A stretch of DNA of 64,000 nucleotides, taken from assembly GCA_944470555.2 (NCBI GenBank), contig OX104127.1:31449661-31513660 (forward strand), given 5' to 3'. Shown one piece after another: positions 25,701 to 32,239 of this stretch. Every line of letters begins with the position of its first letter. Position 1 is the first letter of the stretch. The position numbers were made by a program, and so were the translations under genes. The DNA comes from Heterobilharzia americana. Lineage: Eukaryota; Platyhelminthes; Trematoda; Strigeidida; Schistosomatidae. The notes under the pieces were generated by a model. It was not told the DNA's origin, searched no databases, and was given only the letters and a program-made list of their open reading frames with translations.

Positions 25701-28700
25701 GGTAGCTGTTGATGATGTTTACGTGCAGTTTGTTGAAAATACTTTTCGTAACACACCAAGACTCTCAACCATCACATAGAAGCACTGACTTGACTGACAT
25801 TAGTGTTGAAAATCCGGATATTGTTCACACTTTATGTTGAGTTGAGTTGAGTGGAGTGCAGTAGATGTCCACACTGATTTCAGATTAATGAAGGCTTGTC
25901 TTGCTGTCTTCCCTATCCTGCTTTTGACATCGTGATCTGTGCCTGTGTTACCTGTAGTTGAAACGATGCTGCTTAGGTGGTAGGTGGAATAAACAACTTC
26001 CTTTACGTTTCTTCCATTGATGGTGATTGGTGCTTGTTGTTAATGTTATCTGTTGGGTATCTTCATCACCTCTGTCTTCTCTACATTCACTTGAAGTCCC
26101 GTCCTTGCTACCTCTTCTGTCAACTTGTTAGTTTTTGCCTGTAGATCTTCGAGTTTGTGCGACATAAGACATTAGACATAAATCATCTTTGGCGAAATCC
26201 AAATCTTCTAGGGTCTTTCCATCGGTCCAGCCGGCGTATGCCCATCTTCTCGCTCCTCGAGGTTTCTTGCATGATCCAGTCTAGTCCACTACAATCAGGA
26301 AGATGATCGATGATGGTAGACGGCAGTCTTGTCTTACTCCTGTTTTCACTTCAAAGACGTCACGGAGCTGAGCTTTTTATTGTGAATCATTTGGCATGTA
26401 GTACTATATAGTATATAGATCTTGAATGAGGTTGATAAAGGTTTATGGTACTCCGTAGTGTTGAAGCAGTTGCCAGTTTACTTTTCGGTCGACGGTATCG
26501 AAGGGCTTTTCGAAGTCAATGAAGTTGAGGTAGATAGTTGACTGCCGGCTAGTAAACTGGGGAACTGGTAAACTAGGCAAGATTTCACACCGATATAAAA
26601 AGTGATTTTTAATAATCTATGTATCGTCTTGTGAGAAGAATGTTTTATGCTCATAGTTATTCTATGGAAAGTATTCTGTCACCCAAATTCTTTTCAAAGT
26701 GACAATTAGTCTGTTTTGATTTATTTTTACTAGTTTATTGAAACCAGCGTTCACTGAAGAAAGAATAAGATAGTTGTCTCATATTAGTTTATGGCAACCT
26801 ACTGTCTGAAACAGCTTCACTATTCAAAACCACAAATGTCAAATTGTAAAATGCCTACATATCTATTTCATTTAATTTTCTTATAGTATGTCTGATGTTC
26901 CATTTATTAGCAATAGAACTGTAACCAATCATTTTTACATCATCATTCGTGTTTTAGATATCATTAATATTATTATTTACTATGCTTGTAGAAAGATGTT
27001 TACTTTTTTGAAGATAAGTAAAATATAAGAGTAAAACTTGGGCACTGTGGTCGATTGTAATTACATTTTAGTCTGTTTATTAGAAATATCACACAGTGAA
27101 ACGGTAGCATTTACTGGATAACGTTCCAGATACAACTTATTCTCCATATTCATATCAGGTAACTCCACAACTTCGAGACAGTCTTTATGTATTCTCTCCT
27201 TCTCTATGATGACAAGGGTAGTAGGATTTTCCATATATCTGGGACAGGTGCAGAATCATTTCGATTGTATGTGTTTGGTGTGGATTCGATAAACAAAGAT
27301 TCGGGCGACAGTGCTGAAAACTGGGACTAGAATAACAGAGCACAAAAACGTAGCTAAATTGAGATTGGTAGATCCTAATAAGATAAGAAATCTAGAGAAA
27401 AACTCGGCTATAGCTCTGCATGCGATGACAAGGAATCACACAGTAGGGTGGGATAGGGCGAAAGTGTTGAAAACTAACTTAGTTGGGTGGAGGGAGGGAG
27501 AGTTTGATAATCGAATCTTTGTTTATCGAATCCACACCAAACACATACAATCGAAATGATTCTGCACCTGTCCCAGATATATGGAAAATCCTACTACCCT
27601 TGTCATCACAGAGAAGGAGAGAATACATAAAGACTGTCTCGAAGTTGTGAAGTTACCTGATGTGAATATGGAGAATAAGTTGTGTCTGAAACGTTATCCA
27701 GTAAATGCTACTGTTTCACTGTGTGGTGTTTCTAATTACAATCGACCACAGTGCCCAAGTTTTACTCTTATATTAATGTGGTCACATTAGTTATTCACTA
27801 ATTCGAGAAACGTTTTGATTTCCGATTCGCTCAGCTGAGCCTACCAACGGAGAATACTATCATAATTCGTCCATAGATTAGATAATAGGTGTTCCGTATA
27901 GCTGGTTAGTTGGTATGATAAATATGACCTGATATGAATATGGACAACAAATTGTGTCCGAAACGTTATCCAGTAAATGCTGTTGTTTCACTGTGTAATG
28001 TTTCTAATAAACAGACTAAAATGGAATGATGAGTAAAACCTTTTATAAGTTTGTGATTATAGTTTATTTTTTACTTGAATTCAGGTTTGGGATTTAACAA
28101 CAGCATTGAATCTTGCACGAACTGGAACTAATTTTCCCGGACCTATTCCTAATTCATCGGGAATTAATGTGGATGGAGCTTACAACCTTCCACATGGTAT
28201 GTATACATATTTAAGTGACTTTTTTATTTTATGTTGCCTAGGATAAGTTTGTTTGTATTTTTCTTTTGGTTAAACTGTCTGTCTGCTTTGTGGGATATTT
28301 GGTGGCTAGCGTTTCTTCCTACTGGATCTACAGTATTGTTCCCACTGAGACTTGAACCTAGGACCGATTGCTTAAAACTTCAGCGCGTCATTCCCTAGGC
28401 TACCGTGTCACGATAGCTGCTTCCATCCACACCCAGCTGACGAGTCCCAAGTAGTATAAAATGCGCGTCCTAGATTTCACTGCTAACCGCTATTGGTCAT
28501 TAATATATAACTGGAACAAAGGTAATGTCAAAGCATTCACGCACGAGCCCTTGTGTCAATAGTGGCCGATCAATTCGGTCTAATCAACGATGAGATAATA
28601 CAAGTAACAACATAAAAACTATACCCGTCACACAAGAAGTGGCTATTGTGACTTGATGACCTAACGGAAGACCCCCTTGTGTTTGAAGTGATCGGTTCTG

Positions 28701-31396
28701 TGTTTATATCATAGGGGTAACAACCTCACTCACTGGGCGGCAGGTATATCCACCTGGCGAGTCTGGAATTGGACGAAACATACGTCCTTAATTCCACTCC
28801 TAAACATTATCCATCATTAAACTTGTTCTAGTCCTAAAATTGAAAGTATTATTGATTCAAATTAACAACTTGCCAACACTCATCGCCATGATTTCATGTT
28901 GACACACTTTTCGTGGTTTCTTAATAATACTGTTATACATCACACATATCAATTAATATTTTATGATGATGACTGACTTCATGCATCGGAAACACGTTTA
29001 ACTTTAAGCTAATTATGATCACTTTTAAATTTTGAAACCGTTACTTACACTGTTTCCTGGTGGAAAAAAGGACTAGTCGTGTACTAAGAAAGATTATTCA
29101 AATCTCACAAAATGATTTTAGTTTACTTGTAACAAAGTAGTAGGATGAAAGATGAAGAAGGCAAGAAAAATTGGTTAAAAGCGGTAAAGGAGAGAAAGGA
29201 GGAATGGAAAAAATGTTAAATTTACTATAGCGGTTAATATGTAGATGAAATATGGATGCATCTGCGCCACTTTCCGACCATAAGTTTCTGTTGCCGTATG
29301 GACTACAACCAGCTAGTCTGCATCTCTCTGCATGACTCAAACCAACGGTCGAAGACTTCATGCAGTGGTGCTATGTCTTAGTCTGTCCACCCTGAGCCCT
29401 TTTCCAACCTGAACCTGCTCCAGTTAACGTTACCTCATGAGGTAATGGGTAATTGGGCATGCATCACATATATCCTAACCATCTCAGTCGACGAAGGTTC
29501 ACAACTGTATCAACTGATTTCCCGTTCCATCCTAAAACTGCTGTTTGCTTTACTCATGTGGTAACACCAAGATACACTGTCTATGCTACGAAGGCAATGG
29601 TGGTTAAACATCTATAATCTTCTCATGTCCTCTACTTTTAATAGCTATGTTTTACAACTACAGAGAACAGAGTTAACTGCAACATAGTATACTCAGCAGT
29701 TGACAGACAGTAGAATATCGCATCATATAATTTATGTAAGAGAAAAATTGAGTGCTAGTCAATTTCACTCCAAGTACGAAATGACCGAAACACACTCACC
29801 CAGTGTACATCCGTGCTGTAGGCAATGAGCCACATCTATTGTGTGAGGGAAGTAATTTGGCAGGCAGTTGCTTCAACACTACGGTTTCAGTGCCACAAAT
29901 CTTTATCAACCTCAATCAACAGCTTTATACTATGTGGTGCTACATGTCAGCACCAGTGACGCCTTTGAAGTGAAGACAGGAGTAAGACAAGGCTGACACC
30001 TACTATCACCCGTGATCTTCCTGGTTGTAGTCGACTGGATCATGCAGCAGACAACTGAGAGGAGATGGGAATGCGCTGGCTGGACCGATTAAAAGAGCCT
30101 AGAGGATTTAGATTTGTCCAATGATGATGATTTATATCTAATATCTTGTCGCACAAATTCGAAGATGCATAGGCGAAAACTAACAAGTTGACAGAAGAAG
30201 CACGGCAGCGAAAACGGAACGTTAAGTGAATGTGGAGAAGACGGAGGTGATGAAGATACTCAACGAACAACAGCATGAGTAACAAGAGGCACCAATCACG
30301 ATGAACTCGAGAAACCTAAAGGAAGTTGTCTCTTTCACTTACCCGGACAAGGTAGCACCGTTTCATTTGCAGGTGACACAGGCACAGATGAGGATGTCAA
30401 AACCAGGATCGGAAAGACAGCCAGACGGGCCTTCATTAATCTGAAATCAATCAGTATGGAGATCATTTGCACTCAGAACAAAGAATAACATCCGGATTTT
30501 CAACACTAATGTCAAGTCAGTGCTGCTATATGGTTCAGAAACTTGGCGCGTCACGAAAATCACTTCTAACAAACTACAGACATTCATCAACAGCTGCCAC
30601 CTACGCTCACTCAATACTGAAGATCAGATGGCCAGAAAGAATAAGCAAGGAGGAACTGTGACTGGCAACGAATCAACCAAGAAACTTTCACCCAACAAAT
30701 ATGCAGAAGAAGGTGGAGGTGGATTGAGCATACACTGAGAAGACCGACTGGGGACATCACGCGCCAGGCATTCAAGTGGAACCCGTGTGGGAAATGACGA
30801 GTTGGGGGTTGGAGGCGAGGGTGACACGGAGATCGTGTAAGGAAGAAATGAAAGCTTGTGGTCAGTCAGGGAGCCAGGTTGAAAAGATTGCAGAGAACAG
30901 AGTGGAATGGAGAGGTGCTACTGAAGTCATATGTTCCACTAGGAACCCAAGGGAATGTTAATAATAATACAATGTTACTGTCTTTTCCTTTGTCTATTTT
31001 TATCTAACCTTTTTTTATTTATATCAGCTAATATAGGATAATAAAGCCTTTTATTTCCCCTTAACAGAAATTGCTTCTTATCCTAGTGGATTAGTGAACA
31101 ATATGAATACCTGTGGAGGAAACAATATGATGATTGGTGTAAATTCAAGTGGACTAGCAAATAATTCAAATAGTATACTAGTTTATCCAAATTATTATCA
31201 GCATTTATATAACACAGATTATAATTATAATAATGGTTGTTATATTGGTGGACCAACATCATCGGAATTATTAAAATTATTAGAAAATTGTCAAATTGGT
31301 TTCTCATCAGGTGGTTCAAGTATGACAGCATTATGCTCTGGACGTTTAACACCAGCTGATTCGTTAAATTCAATTATTCATCATCCAACTTTATGA
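1258..31396 (+). CDS. KCTD3/SHKBP1-like protein, C-terminal 624 residues in six exons (5' end outside window)
   Basis: Six exons join with consistent phases: 1258-1421, 6754-7387, 15400-15903, 21853-21985, 28085-28196, 31068-31396 (stop TGA). The joined reading frame is 1876 nt. It follows the WD40-like half of KCTD3/SHKBP1 in order: IVQHPETVG and PQLFQTF-VHRS-VT; then [18 protein letters not shown]; then [15 protein letters not shown] and [11 protein letters not shown]; then [22 protein letters not shown]; and finally [15 protein letters not shown] near the end. In animals this family carries an N-terminal BTB domain that binds cullin 3 or partner proteins, followed by WD repeats. The BTB part must lie upstream. 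Long Asn/Ser-rich insertions in exons 2 and 3 are absent from vertebrate homologues and typical of flukes. Introns reach 8 kb and are full of retroelements. KCTD3 and SHKBP1 are paralogues in vertebrates, so no single symbol is given. Confidence 0.9.
1449..2640 (-). mobile_element. RTE-like retrotransposon family A, internally deleted copy
   Basis: On the minus strand this matches both ends of the full-length copy at 49320-52597. The left part (1449-2226) is the 3' end: C-terminal [18 protein letters not shown] sequence and a TAA-rich tail at 1449-1460. The part from about 2233 is the 5' endonuclease end, including the GGAGAGTCAATAATCTACTC stretch. The RT core between them is missing (about 2 kb). 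Many stops; not functional. Confidence 0.8.
2641..3179. other. Intron sequence, nothing recognised
   Basis: AT-rich KCTD3-like intron between two mobile elements. No coding pattern or repeat family was recognised. Confidence 0.5.
3180..3720 (+). mobile_element. Penelope-like element fragment (GIY-YIG region), decayed
   Basis: It aligns by eye with the better copy at 27304-27600 and with 39355-40010: a degraded equivalent of [20 protein letters not shown], then CACACAATACGGTGG, then the CATCAAATCAACATG and GAGATATAAAAAATGTTTAC blocks. Stops and indels are numerous. The Penelope assignment comes from the GIY-YIG-type sequence of the related copy. Confidence 0.55.
3721..5104. other. Intron sequence with a short (CAT)n run
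   Basis: AT-rich intron. A short CAT/ATC trinucleotide run lies near 4249-4264. About 4140-4230 faintly resembles the family B 3' coding end. Nothing else was recognised. Confidence 0.45.
5105..6060 (-). mobile_element. Non-LTR retrotransposon fragment, probably family B, decayed
   Basis: The minus strand gives a degraded [11 protein letters not shown] motif (seen as WFEHVFCKP near 5225-5260), preceded by an upstream RT-like stretch. The 5110-5240 segment resembles the pattern at 17070-17160 and 29390-29470. The rest is too decayed to place, so the family assignment is tentative. Confidence 0.5.
6061..6753. other. Intron sequence, nothing recognised
   Basis: AT-rich 3' part of the first visible intron. 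It ends at a normal acceptor, ATCGTTTAG, at 6745-6753. Confidence 0.5.
6754..7387 (+). CDS. KCTD3-like exon 2 (visible numbering), Asn/Ser-rich
   Basis: Acceptor TAG at 6751-6753, donor GG|GTAATG at 7388. It opens with [20 protein letters not shown], the conserved WD-like block of the KCTD3 family. A long low-complexity stretch follows, with an NNNNSN run and many Ser residues, then [17 protein letters not shown]. It ends in phase 2. The insertion is probably a disordered loop. Confidence 0.88.
7545..7830 (+). mobile_element. Family B retrotransposon 3' tail
   Basis: It matches 360-620 base for base over long runs: the GGACCTGACTGCCTTG block, then ATGGCTGAAAATCGGTC, the TTCACTACTT block and TTCTTATTCGCTCACACTAC-like sequence. 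It keeps the last codons and 3' untranslated part of family B only. Confidence 0.65.
8285..8770 (-). mobile_element. Penelope-like reverse transcriptase fragment, decayed
   Basis: The minus strand encodes [16 protein letters not shown] followed (after a frameshift) by [33 protein letters not shown] and RKVTHSNE. This is the Penelope-like order of GSP-SP...NLFM, WLRYVDDTF..., then RK-THTN. The catalytic YVDD reads CVND and the first block is degraded, so the enzyme is dead. Nearest relatives in the window are at 18060-18960 and 34020-34720. Confidence 0.75.
9030..10690 (+). mobile_element. Family B non-LTR retrotransposon, RT domain to 3' tail, decayed
   Basis: In shifting + frames it gives a PEVF-GG segment and [14 protein letters not shown], then an equivalent of [15 protein letters not shown] degraded LDLK-AF and [15 protein letters not shown] follow. 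The 3' part holds [20 protein letters not shown] and [10 protein letters not shown], then the tail near 10440-10690. This is the RT order of an RTE/SR2-type element. Stops break every frame. Confidence 0.72.
11030..12050 (+). mobile_element. Family B retrotransposon fragment, RT and 3' tail
   Basis: About 11040-11330 carries a degraded RT segment ([17 protein letters not shown] equivalent of the family's RVRAY block). About 11700-12030 carries the tail ending AGCTTGAACCATCATGCAGC, also seen at 10640-10670. The middle is unclear. Confidence 0.55.
12585..12740 (-). mobile_element. tRNA-headed hammerhead SINE, minus copy
   Basis: The reverse strand shows the tail CCTCCAACT-type block, the hammerhead core and a tRNA-like head. 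It shares GGGAGCAC-GGACAACTGTTTCG with the copies at 12905, 19970 and 23475. The head is partly lost. Confidence 0.7.
12612..12675 (-). ncRNA. Hammerhead ribozyme motif, core intact
   Basis: On the minus strand the order is CTGAGGA (12667-12661), stem II GTCC...GGAC, GAAA (12645-12642), a short near-palindromic stem III ACAGTTGT, and cleavage triplet GTC. All core bases match the CUGANGA...GAAA...NUH consensus. Stem I pairs poorly near the core, so activity is uncertain. Confidence 0.6.
12905..13235. repeat. Head-to-head pair of hammerhead SINEs forming a palindrome
   Basis: The left arm (12905-13016, minus copy) and right arm (13112-13235, plus copy) are inverted repeats of roughly 110-120 bases; both contain GGACAGCTGTTTCG or its complement. 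A tRNA-like B box, GGTTTGATCCC, lies at about 13068. Both hammerhead cores are damaged: the minus copy reads CTGGGGA and the plus copy CTGAGAA (13109-13115). Confidence 0.75.
13260..13960 (-). mobile_element. CR1-like (SR1/Perere-type) RT C-terminal fragment
   Basis: The minus strand gives [15 protein letters not shown] (Y-x-DD catalytic block), then [20 protein letters not shown] and [16 protein letters not shown]. Then come [20 protein letters not shown] and a HLAEVILS segment, and [14 protein letters not shown]. This is the RT and thumb order of CR1-clade elements. The LFxPGL-KD-L--I-K-VS pattern recurs at 53028-53364. The frame is shifted between the two halves. Confidence 0.75.
14808..14990 (-). 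mobile_element. Smalpha-like tRNA-headed SINE, minus copy
   Basis: On the minus strand a pol III-type head is clear: A box TGGTCTAGCGG and B box AGTTCGAGTCCC, then a hammerhead-like region. The ribozyme core is damaged (CAGACGAG, and GAAA replaced), although CGTCCTGGATTCC is kept. The head resembles a tRNA but the 3' half does not fold as one. Confidence 0.8.
15004..15297. repeat. Imperfect inverted repeat enclosing a hammerhead motif
   Basis: The left arm (about 15004-15110) and the right arm (about 15185-15297, inverted) match at roughly three bases in four. They share TAATTGG, AATCGGTCTC-ATTGG, GATGC-TCG and TAATTATAT in order. The hammerhead at 15112-15170 sits in the loop. Parts of the same arm recur at 28495-28640 and 37120-37200. 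Confidence 0.75.
15112..15170 (+). ncRNA. Hammerhead ribozyme motif, Smalpha type, complete core
   Basis: Core CTGATGA 15124-15130, stem II GTCC 15131-15134 with GGAC 15141-15144, GAAA 15145-15148. Stem III is the palindrome ACGCGCGT 15148-15155 and the cleavage triplet is GTC 15154-15156. Stem I is ATGCAG 15118-15123 with CTGGAT 15157-15162 (five of six pairs, one G-G). This matches the known schistosome hammerhead. A self-complementary stem III is the type expected to work best as a dimer. Confidence 0.88.
15400..15903 (+). CDS. KCTD3-like exon 3 (visible numbering)
   Basis: Acceptor AAACAG|G at 15394-15399, donor AAAAG|GTAAGC at 15904. The first two thirds are an Asn/Ser-rich low-complexity region. 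The end holds the conserved [20 protein letters not shown] and [11 protein letters not shown] blocks. It ends in phase 2: AG joins A of the next exon to give Arg. Confidence 0.88.
15904..16780. other. Intron, with a worn hammerhead SINE near 16465-16560
   Basis: Mostly unrecognised AT-rich sequence. About 16465-16560 matches the minus-strand SINE pattern (ACTAGATAGTCGTTTCATTC, then CTCCTCTTCAGTGTTCACC) but with a broken ribozyme core. Confidence 0.45.
16780..17235 (-). mobile_element. Family B retrotransposon C-terminus and 3' tail
   Basis: The minus strand encodes the family B tail: [20 protein letters not shown] (about 17190-17135), then a ...EDW...SL region and [20 protein letters not shown] (about 16973 downwards). 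The homologous + copy starts the window. Stops break the middle. Confidence 0.75.
17236..18059. other. Intron sequence, nothing recognised
   Basis: AT-rich sequence with no clear coding pattern. It lies just upstream of a Penelope-like RT fragment and may include its worn 5' part. Confidence 0.4.
18060..18960 (+). mobile_element. Penelope-like reverse transcriptase, decayed
   Basis: The + frames give [20 protein letters not shown] (the family's G-PK-HK...RPI start), then [11 protein letters not shown] and [13 protein letters not shown]. Next come VIGSLLDPP and [13 protein letters not shown], then DDTFF and [18 protein letters not shown]. Frameshifts and stops separate these blocks. The order is that of Penelope-like RTs. 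Confidence 0.78.
18961..19965. other. Intron sequence, nothing recognised
   Basis: AT-rich. Possible Penelope remnants lie near the left edge (CATCTGTCGAAATGCATC) but no frame holds. Confidence 0.4.
19970..20500. repeat. Head-to-head hammerhead SINE pair with spacer
   Basis: A minus copy (19970-20130: CACTAGACAGCTGTTTCG, B box as GGGTTCGATCCC on the minus strand) faces a plus copy (20285-20500: GTCCTGGGTTCG-type head, ACTGAGAAG, AAAACAGCTGTGG). The spacer shares GACCATACAGGTCAT and AGAACTTCAGGAAAT with the pair at 23475. Both ribozyme cores are damaged. Confidence 0.7.
20505..21029. other. Intron sequence, nothing recognised
   Basis: AT-rich. A T-run lies at 20948-20959. No coding pattern. 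Confidence 0.4.
21030..21310. repeat. Unclassified interspersed repeat, copy 1
   Basis: It aligns with 32240-32560 in the same orientation: AAAACGA...GA-ACGCAG-AGGA, GTTTATTAT, TGTACA, then CATTGTGTCTTTCG-TT-CTG, then CATATACTA and a GATC-...CAGCA end. No protein was recognised; it could be a terminal repeat of a larger element. Confidence 0.5.
21853..21985 (+). CDS. KCTD3-like exon 4 (visible numbering)
   Basis: Acceptor TTTAAG at 21847-21852, donor CAA|GTAAGT at 21986. It encodes [20 protein letters not shown], then a [19 protein letters not shown] segment. This is the conserved FTGH-NGSIQ WD block of KCTD3 proteins. It ends in phase 0. A (TA)n tract starts 17 bases into the intron. Confidence 0.9.
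22002..22050. repeat. (TA)n microsatellite
   Basis: About 49 bases of uninterrupted TA dinucleotides just inside the intron. It abuts one end of a retroelement fragment. Confidence 0.97.
22051..22660 (-). mobile_element. RTE-like family A 3' fragment between two (TA)n tracts
   Basis: The minus strand carries the family A C-terminal region ([23 protein letters not shown] block, [23 protein letters not shown]). It stops abruptly at (TA)n on both sides. About 90 bases near 22420-22510 have no counterpart in the other copies and look like an inserted segment. Confidence 0.75.
22661..22746. repeat. (AT)n microsatellite
   Basis: About 86 bases of pure AT dinucleotides at the other edge of the family A fragment. 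Confidence 0.97.
22778..22838 (+). ncRNA. Hammerhead motif, weakened
   Basis: Core CTGACGA 22784-22790, stem II GTCC with GGAA (one mismatch), GAAA 22805-22808, and a triplet reading GTT instead of GTC. Downstream GATTCCACTG and CATTATCCATCATTAA match the Smalpha-like tail. Only the ribozyme and tail remain. Confidence 0.6.
23166..23415. repeat. Inverted repeat with tRNA B-box-like arms
   Basis: The left arm (23166-23232) and right arm (23344-23415) are inverted copies, with AGGATTCAAATCAGCGACCAC opposite GTGGTTGCTGGTCTGAATCC. Between them CCTGACTGCTA occurs twice in direct orientation (about 23272 and 23322). It looks like another paired SINE; the family is not recognised. Confidence 0.6.
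23475..24005. repeat. Head-to-head hammerhead SINE pair with spacer
   Basis: A minus copy (23475-23700) faces a plus copy (23845-24005). The plus head shows GGCCCAATGGCTGA and B box AGTTCGACCCC. Each ends in the shared (C)CCAGG-TTTT-AATGG-T tail. Length and layout match the 19970-20500 pair, so the pair behaves as a unit. Confidence 0.75.
23521..23575 (-). ncRNA. Hammerhead ribozyme motif, core intact
   Basis: Minus strand: CTGAGGA (23564-23558), GTCC...GGAC stem II, GAAA, stem III ACAGATAT, triplet ATC, then CAGTGC. Core bases fit the consensus; ATC is a permitted NUH triplet. Stem I pairs only partly. Confidence 0.55.
24010..25320. other. Intron, with one unclassified open frame at 24794-25060
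   Basis: Mostly unrecognised. The + frame at about 24740-25060 is open and has exon-like composition ([20 protein letters not shown], then [12 protein letters not shown]). Neighbouring KCTD3-like exons join perfectly without it, so it is not an exon of that gene. No family was recognised. Confidence 0.4.
25325..26545 (-). mobile_element. RTE-like family A fragment, RT to 3' end, decayed
   Basis: The minus strand runs from the [22 protein letters not shown] block (about 26530-26440) to the 3' end CCACTAGGAACCCAAGGG at about 25334-25351. Compared with the 37786-38946 copy it has many indels and stops. Confidence 0.78.
26546..27021. other. Intron sequence, nothing recognised
   Basis: AT-rich sequence between a family A fragment and the Penelope-like fold-back. 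Confidence 0.4.
27022..27774 (+). mobile_element. Penelope-like element end: GIY-YIG segment inside a long inverted repeat
   Basis: Arms 27022-27303 and 27512-27774 are near-perfect inverted repeats of about 263-282 bases. The left arm has about 19 extra bases (around CATTTTAGTCTGTTTATTA). The 208-base spacer encodes [13 protein letters not shown], then [20 protein letters not shown] and LVGWREGEF. These fit the C-terminal part of a GIY-YIG endonuclease (R--EH, then A-H...H...W), as carried by Penelope-like elements, which often have inverted terminal repeats. The RT part is absent. Confidence 0.78.
27915..28035 (+). repeat. Partial third copy of the Penelope-like arm
   Basis: The block CCAGTAAATGCTGTTGTTTC and flanks repeat the right arm of 27512-27774. 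This copy keeps the TAATAAACAGACTAAAATG part missing from the right arm. It ends about 50 bases before the next KCTD3-like exon. Confidence 0.75.
28085..28196 (+). CDS. KCTD3-like exon 5 (visible numbering)
   Basis: Acceptor ATTCAG at 28079-28084, donor CATG|GTATGT at 28197. It encodes [20 protein letters not shown], then a Gly/Asn-rich segment. VWDLTTA continues the WD block of exon 4 directly. It ends in phase 1. Confidence 0.9.
28325..28830. mobile_element. Smalpha-like composite SINE: minus head, plus hammerhead, arm, second plus SINE
   Basis: From left: a minus tRNA-like head (28325-28430, B box AGGTTCAAGTCTC on the minus strand); a plus hammerhead remnant (28434-28490, CTGACGA with GAAA lost); the arm also seen at 15185-15297; then a plus head and a second hammerhead (28751-28800) with GGACGAAAC intact but CTGGCGA in the core. 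Both ribozymes are probably inactive. Confidence 0.7.
28831..29099. other. Intron sequence, nothing recognised
   Basis: AT-rich filler between repeats. Confidence 0.4.
29100..29560 (-). mobile_element. Family B retrotransposon C-terminus and 3' tail, minus
   Basis: The minus strand gives [19 protein letters not shown], then [15 protein letters not shown], the family B end block. Upstream is an [13 protein letters not shown] equivalent of [10 protein letters not shown]. It resembles 16780-17235. Confidence 0.7.
29561..29854. other. Intron, possible SINE piece near 29800-29850
   Basis: Mostly unrecognised. GTAGGCAATGAGCCACA-CTATTGTGT at about 29818 is shared with 35575-35610. Confidence 0.4.
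29855..30972 (+). mobile_element. RTE-like family A, 5'-truncated copy, decayed
   Basis: It starts in the RT domain (a [24 protein letters not shown] block near 29865) and runs through [23 protein letters not shown], and the 3' end AACCCAAGGGAATGTTAATAATAAT at 30948-30972. Frameshifts throughout. Confidence 0.82.
31068..31396 (+). CDS. KCTD3-like last exon
   Basis: Acceptor TTAACAG at 31061-31067, stop TGA at 31394-31396. It encodes a Gly/Asn-rich stretch, then [20 protein letters not shown], the family's GGPT-EELLKLL-QC element, and ends IIHHPTL. Vertebrate KCTD3 continues further with a long disordered tail; here the protein stops soon after this block. Confidence 0.9.
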
Positions 31397-31984
31397 TAGG
31401 CATATTAATTAATTATTTGCATTATTTTTATCACTATTATAATTGATAATTATTCTAATGAAGTATTAATTTCTAAACTAAGATATAAAAATAACGCAAA
31501 AAAAATCTATATGATTTTATACTTTTGACTTCTCTTTTCATATTTGTATCACCCGCCTTTTGATCTCTCTCTTCATGGTCTATAATTTGTTTATTTGTTC
31601 ATCTACGGTCATTCTTTTTTTAAGAGTCTTTCTTCTACATAGTAATGGAATCATTTCATCAATGAACTATTCATTCGATTATTAACTTAATGATGATCTT
31701 TCGATCGAATTTCATACCTGTTTCATTTTTCCAACTGACTGACTGAACATTTTTATTTTAATTCAAGTTGTTTTTCTAGAACTTATTGTGTTTCCTTTTA
31801 TTGATGAAGGTGATCACCATTGAAAATTGTTTCTATTCAGTGTTATTCTCTACTGGTAATTTTTGTTATTTGTGATCTGTTGAATATATATAGTATGAGA
31901 GAAATAAATTTAAAAGTAATCAGCAAAATGGTACATATTCTTGCAGTAAACAATCATCTACACTTATTATGTAAAGGTCAAGAA
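31397..31984 (+). promoter_or_regulatory. 3' untranslated and downstream region, candidate poly(A) signal at 31903
   Basis: AT-rich sequence after the stop. AATAAA at 31903-31908 is the clearest polyadenylation hexamer. The real transcript end cannot be fixed from sequence alone. Confidence 0.4.
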
Positions 31985-32095
31985 TACTTACTGCCCGGCT
32001 ACCAAAACCTTGGTAGATGGAGTGACATTTGAACCCACGACGCGTTGGTTAAAAGTTAACTGTGTAAACCAATGAACCACAACTTTACAAATTCC
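31985..32095 (-). mobile_element. tRNA-like SINE head, minus
   Basis: The minus strand has TGGTTCATTGG (A-box-like) and GGGTTCAAATGTC (B-box-like) about 35-40 bases apart. It is not a clean cloverleaf, so a SINE head is likelier than a tRNA gene. Confidence 0.45.
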
Positions 32096-32239
32096 AAAGA
32101 GATAAAGGTTCTAAACAGAAATTTTGTTATACTTCATAGCTTTAACATCTAAGGCGTATACTATTCATCAAGTAATGAATATATTATAGATAATTAGTAG
32201 TTTCTATCATTGGTATAATTGCATAAAAGCTTATTCAGT

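Noticed and set aside
27640..27720. Hammerhead-like signal (CTGATG..., a hairpin, GAAAC, ATC|CAG) in the Penelope-like arm and again at 27940-27990
   Set aside because: The CUGANGA box is not directly followed by stem II and its last base is wrong in both copies. Penelope-like elements can carry hammerheads, but this copy does not show a valid core.
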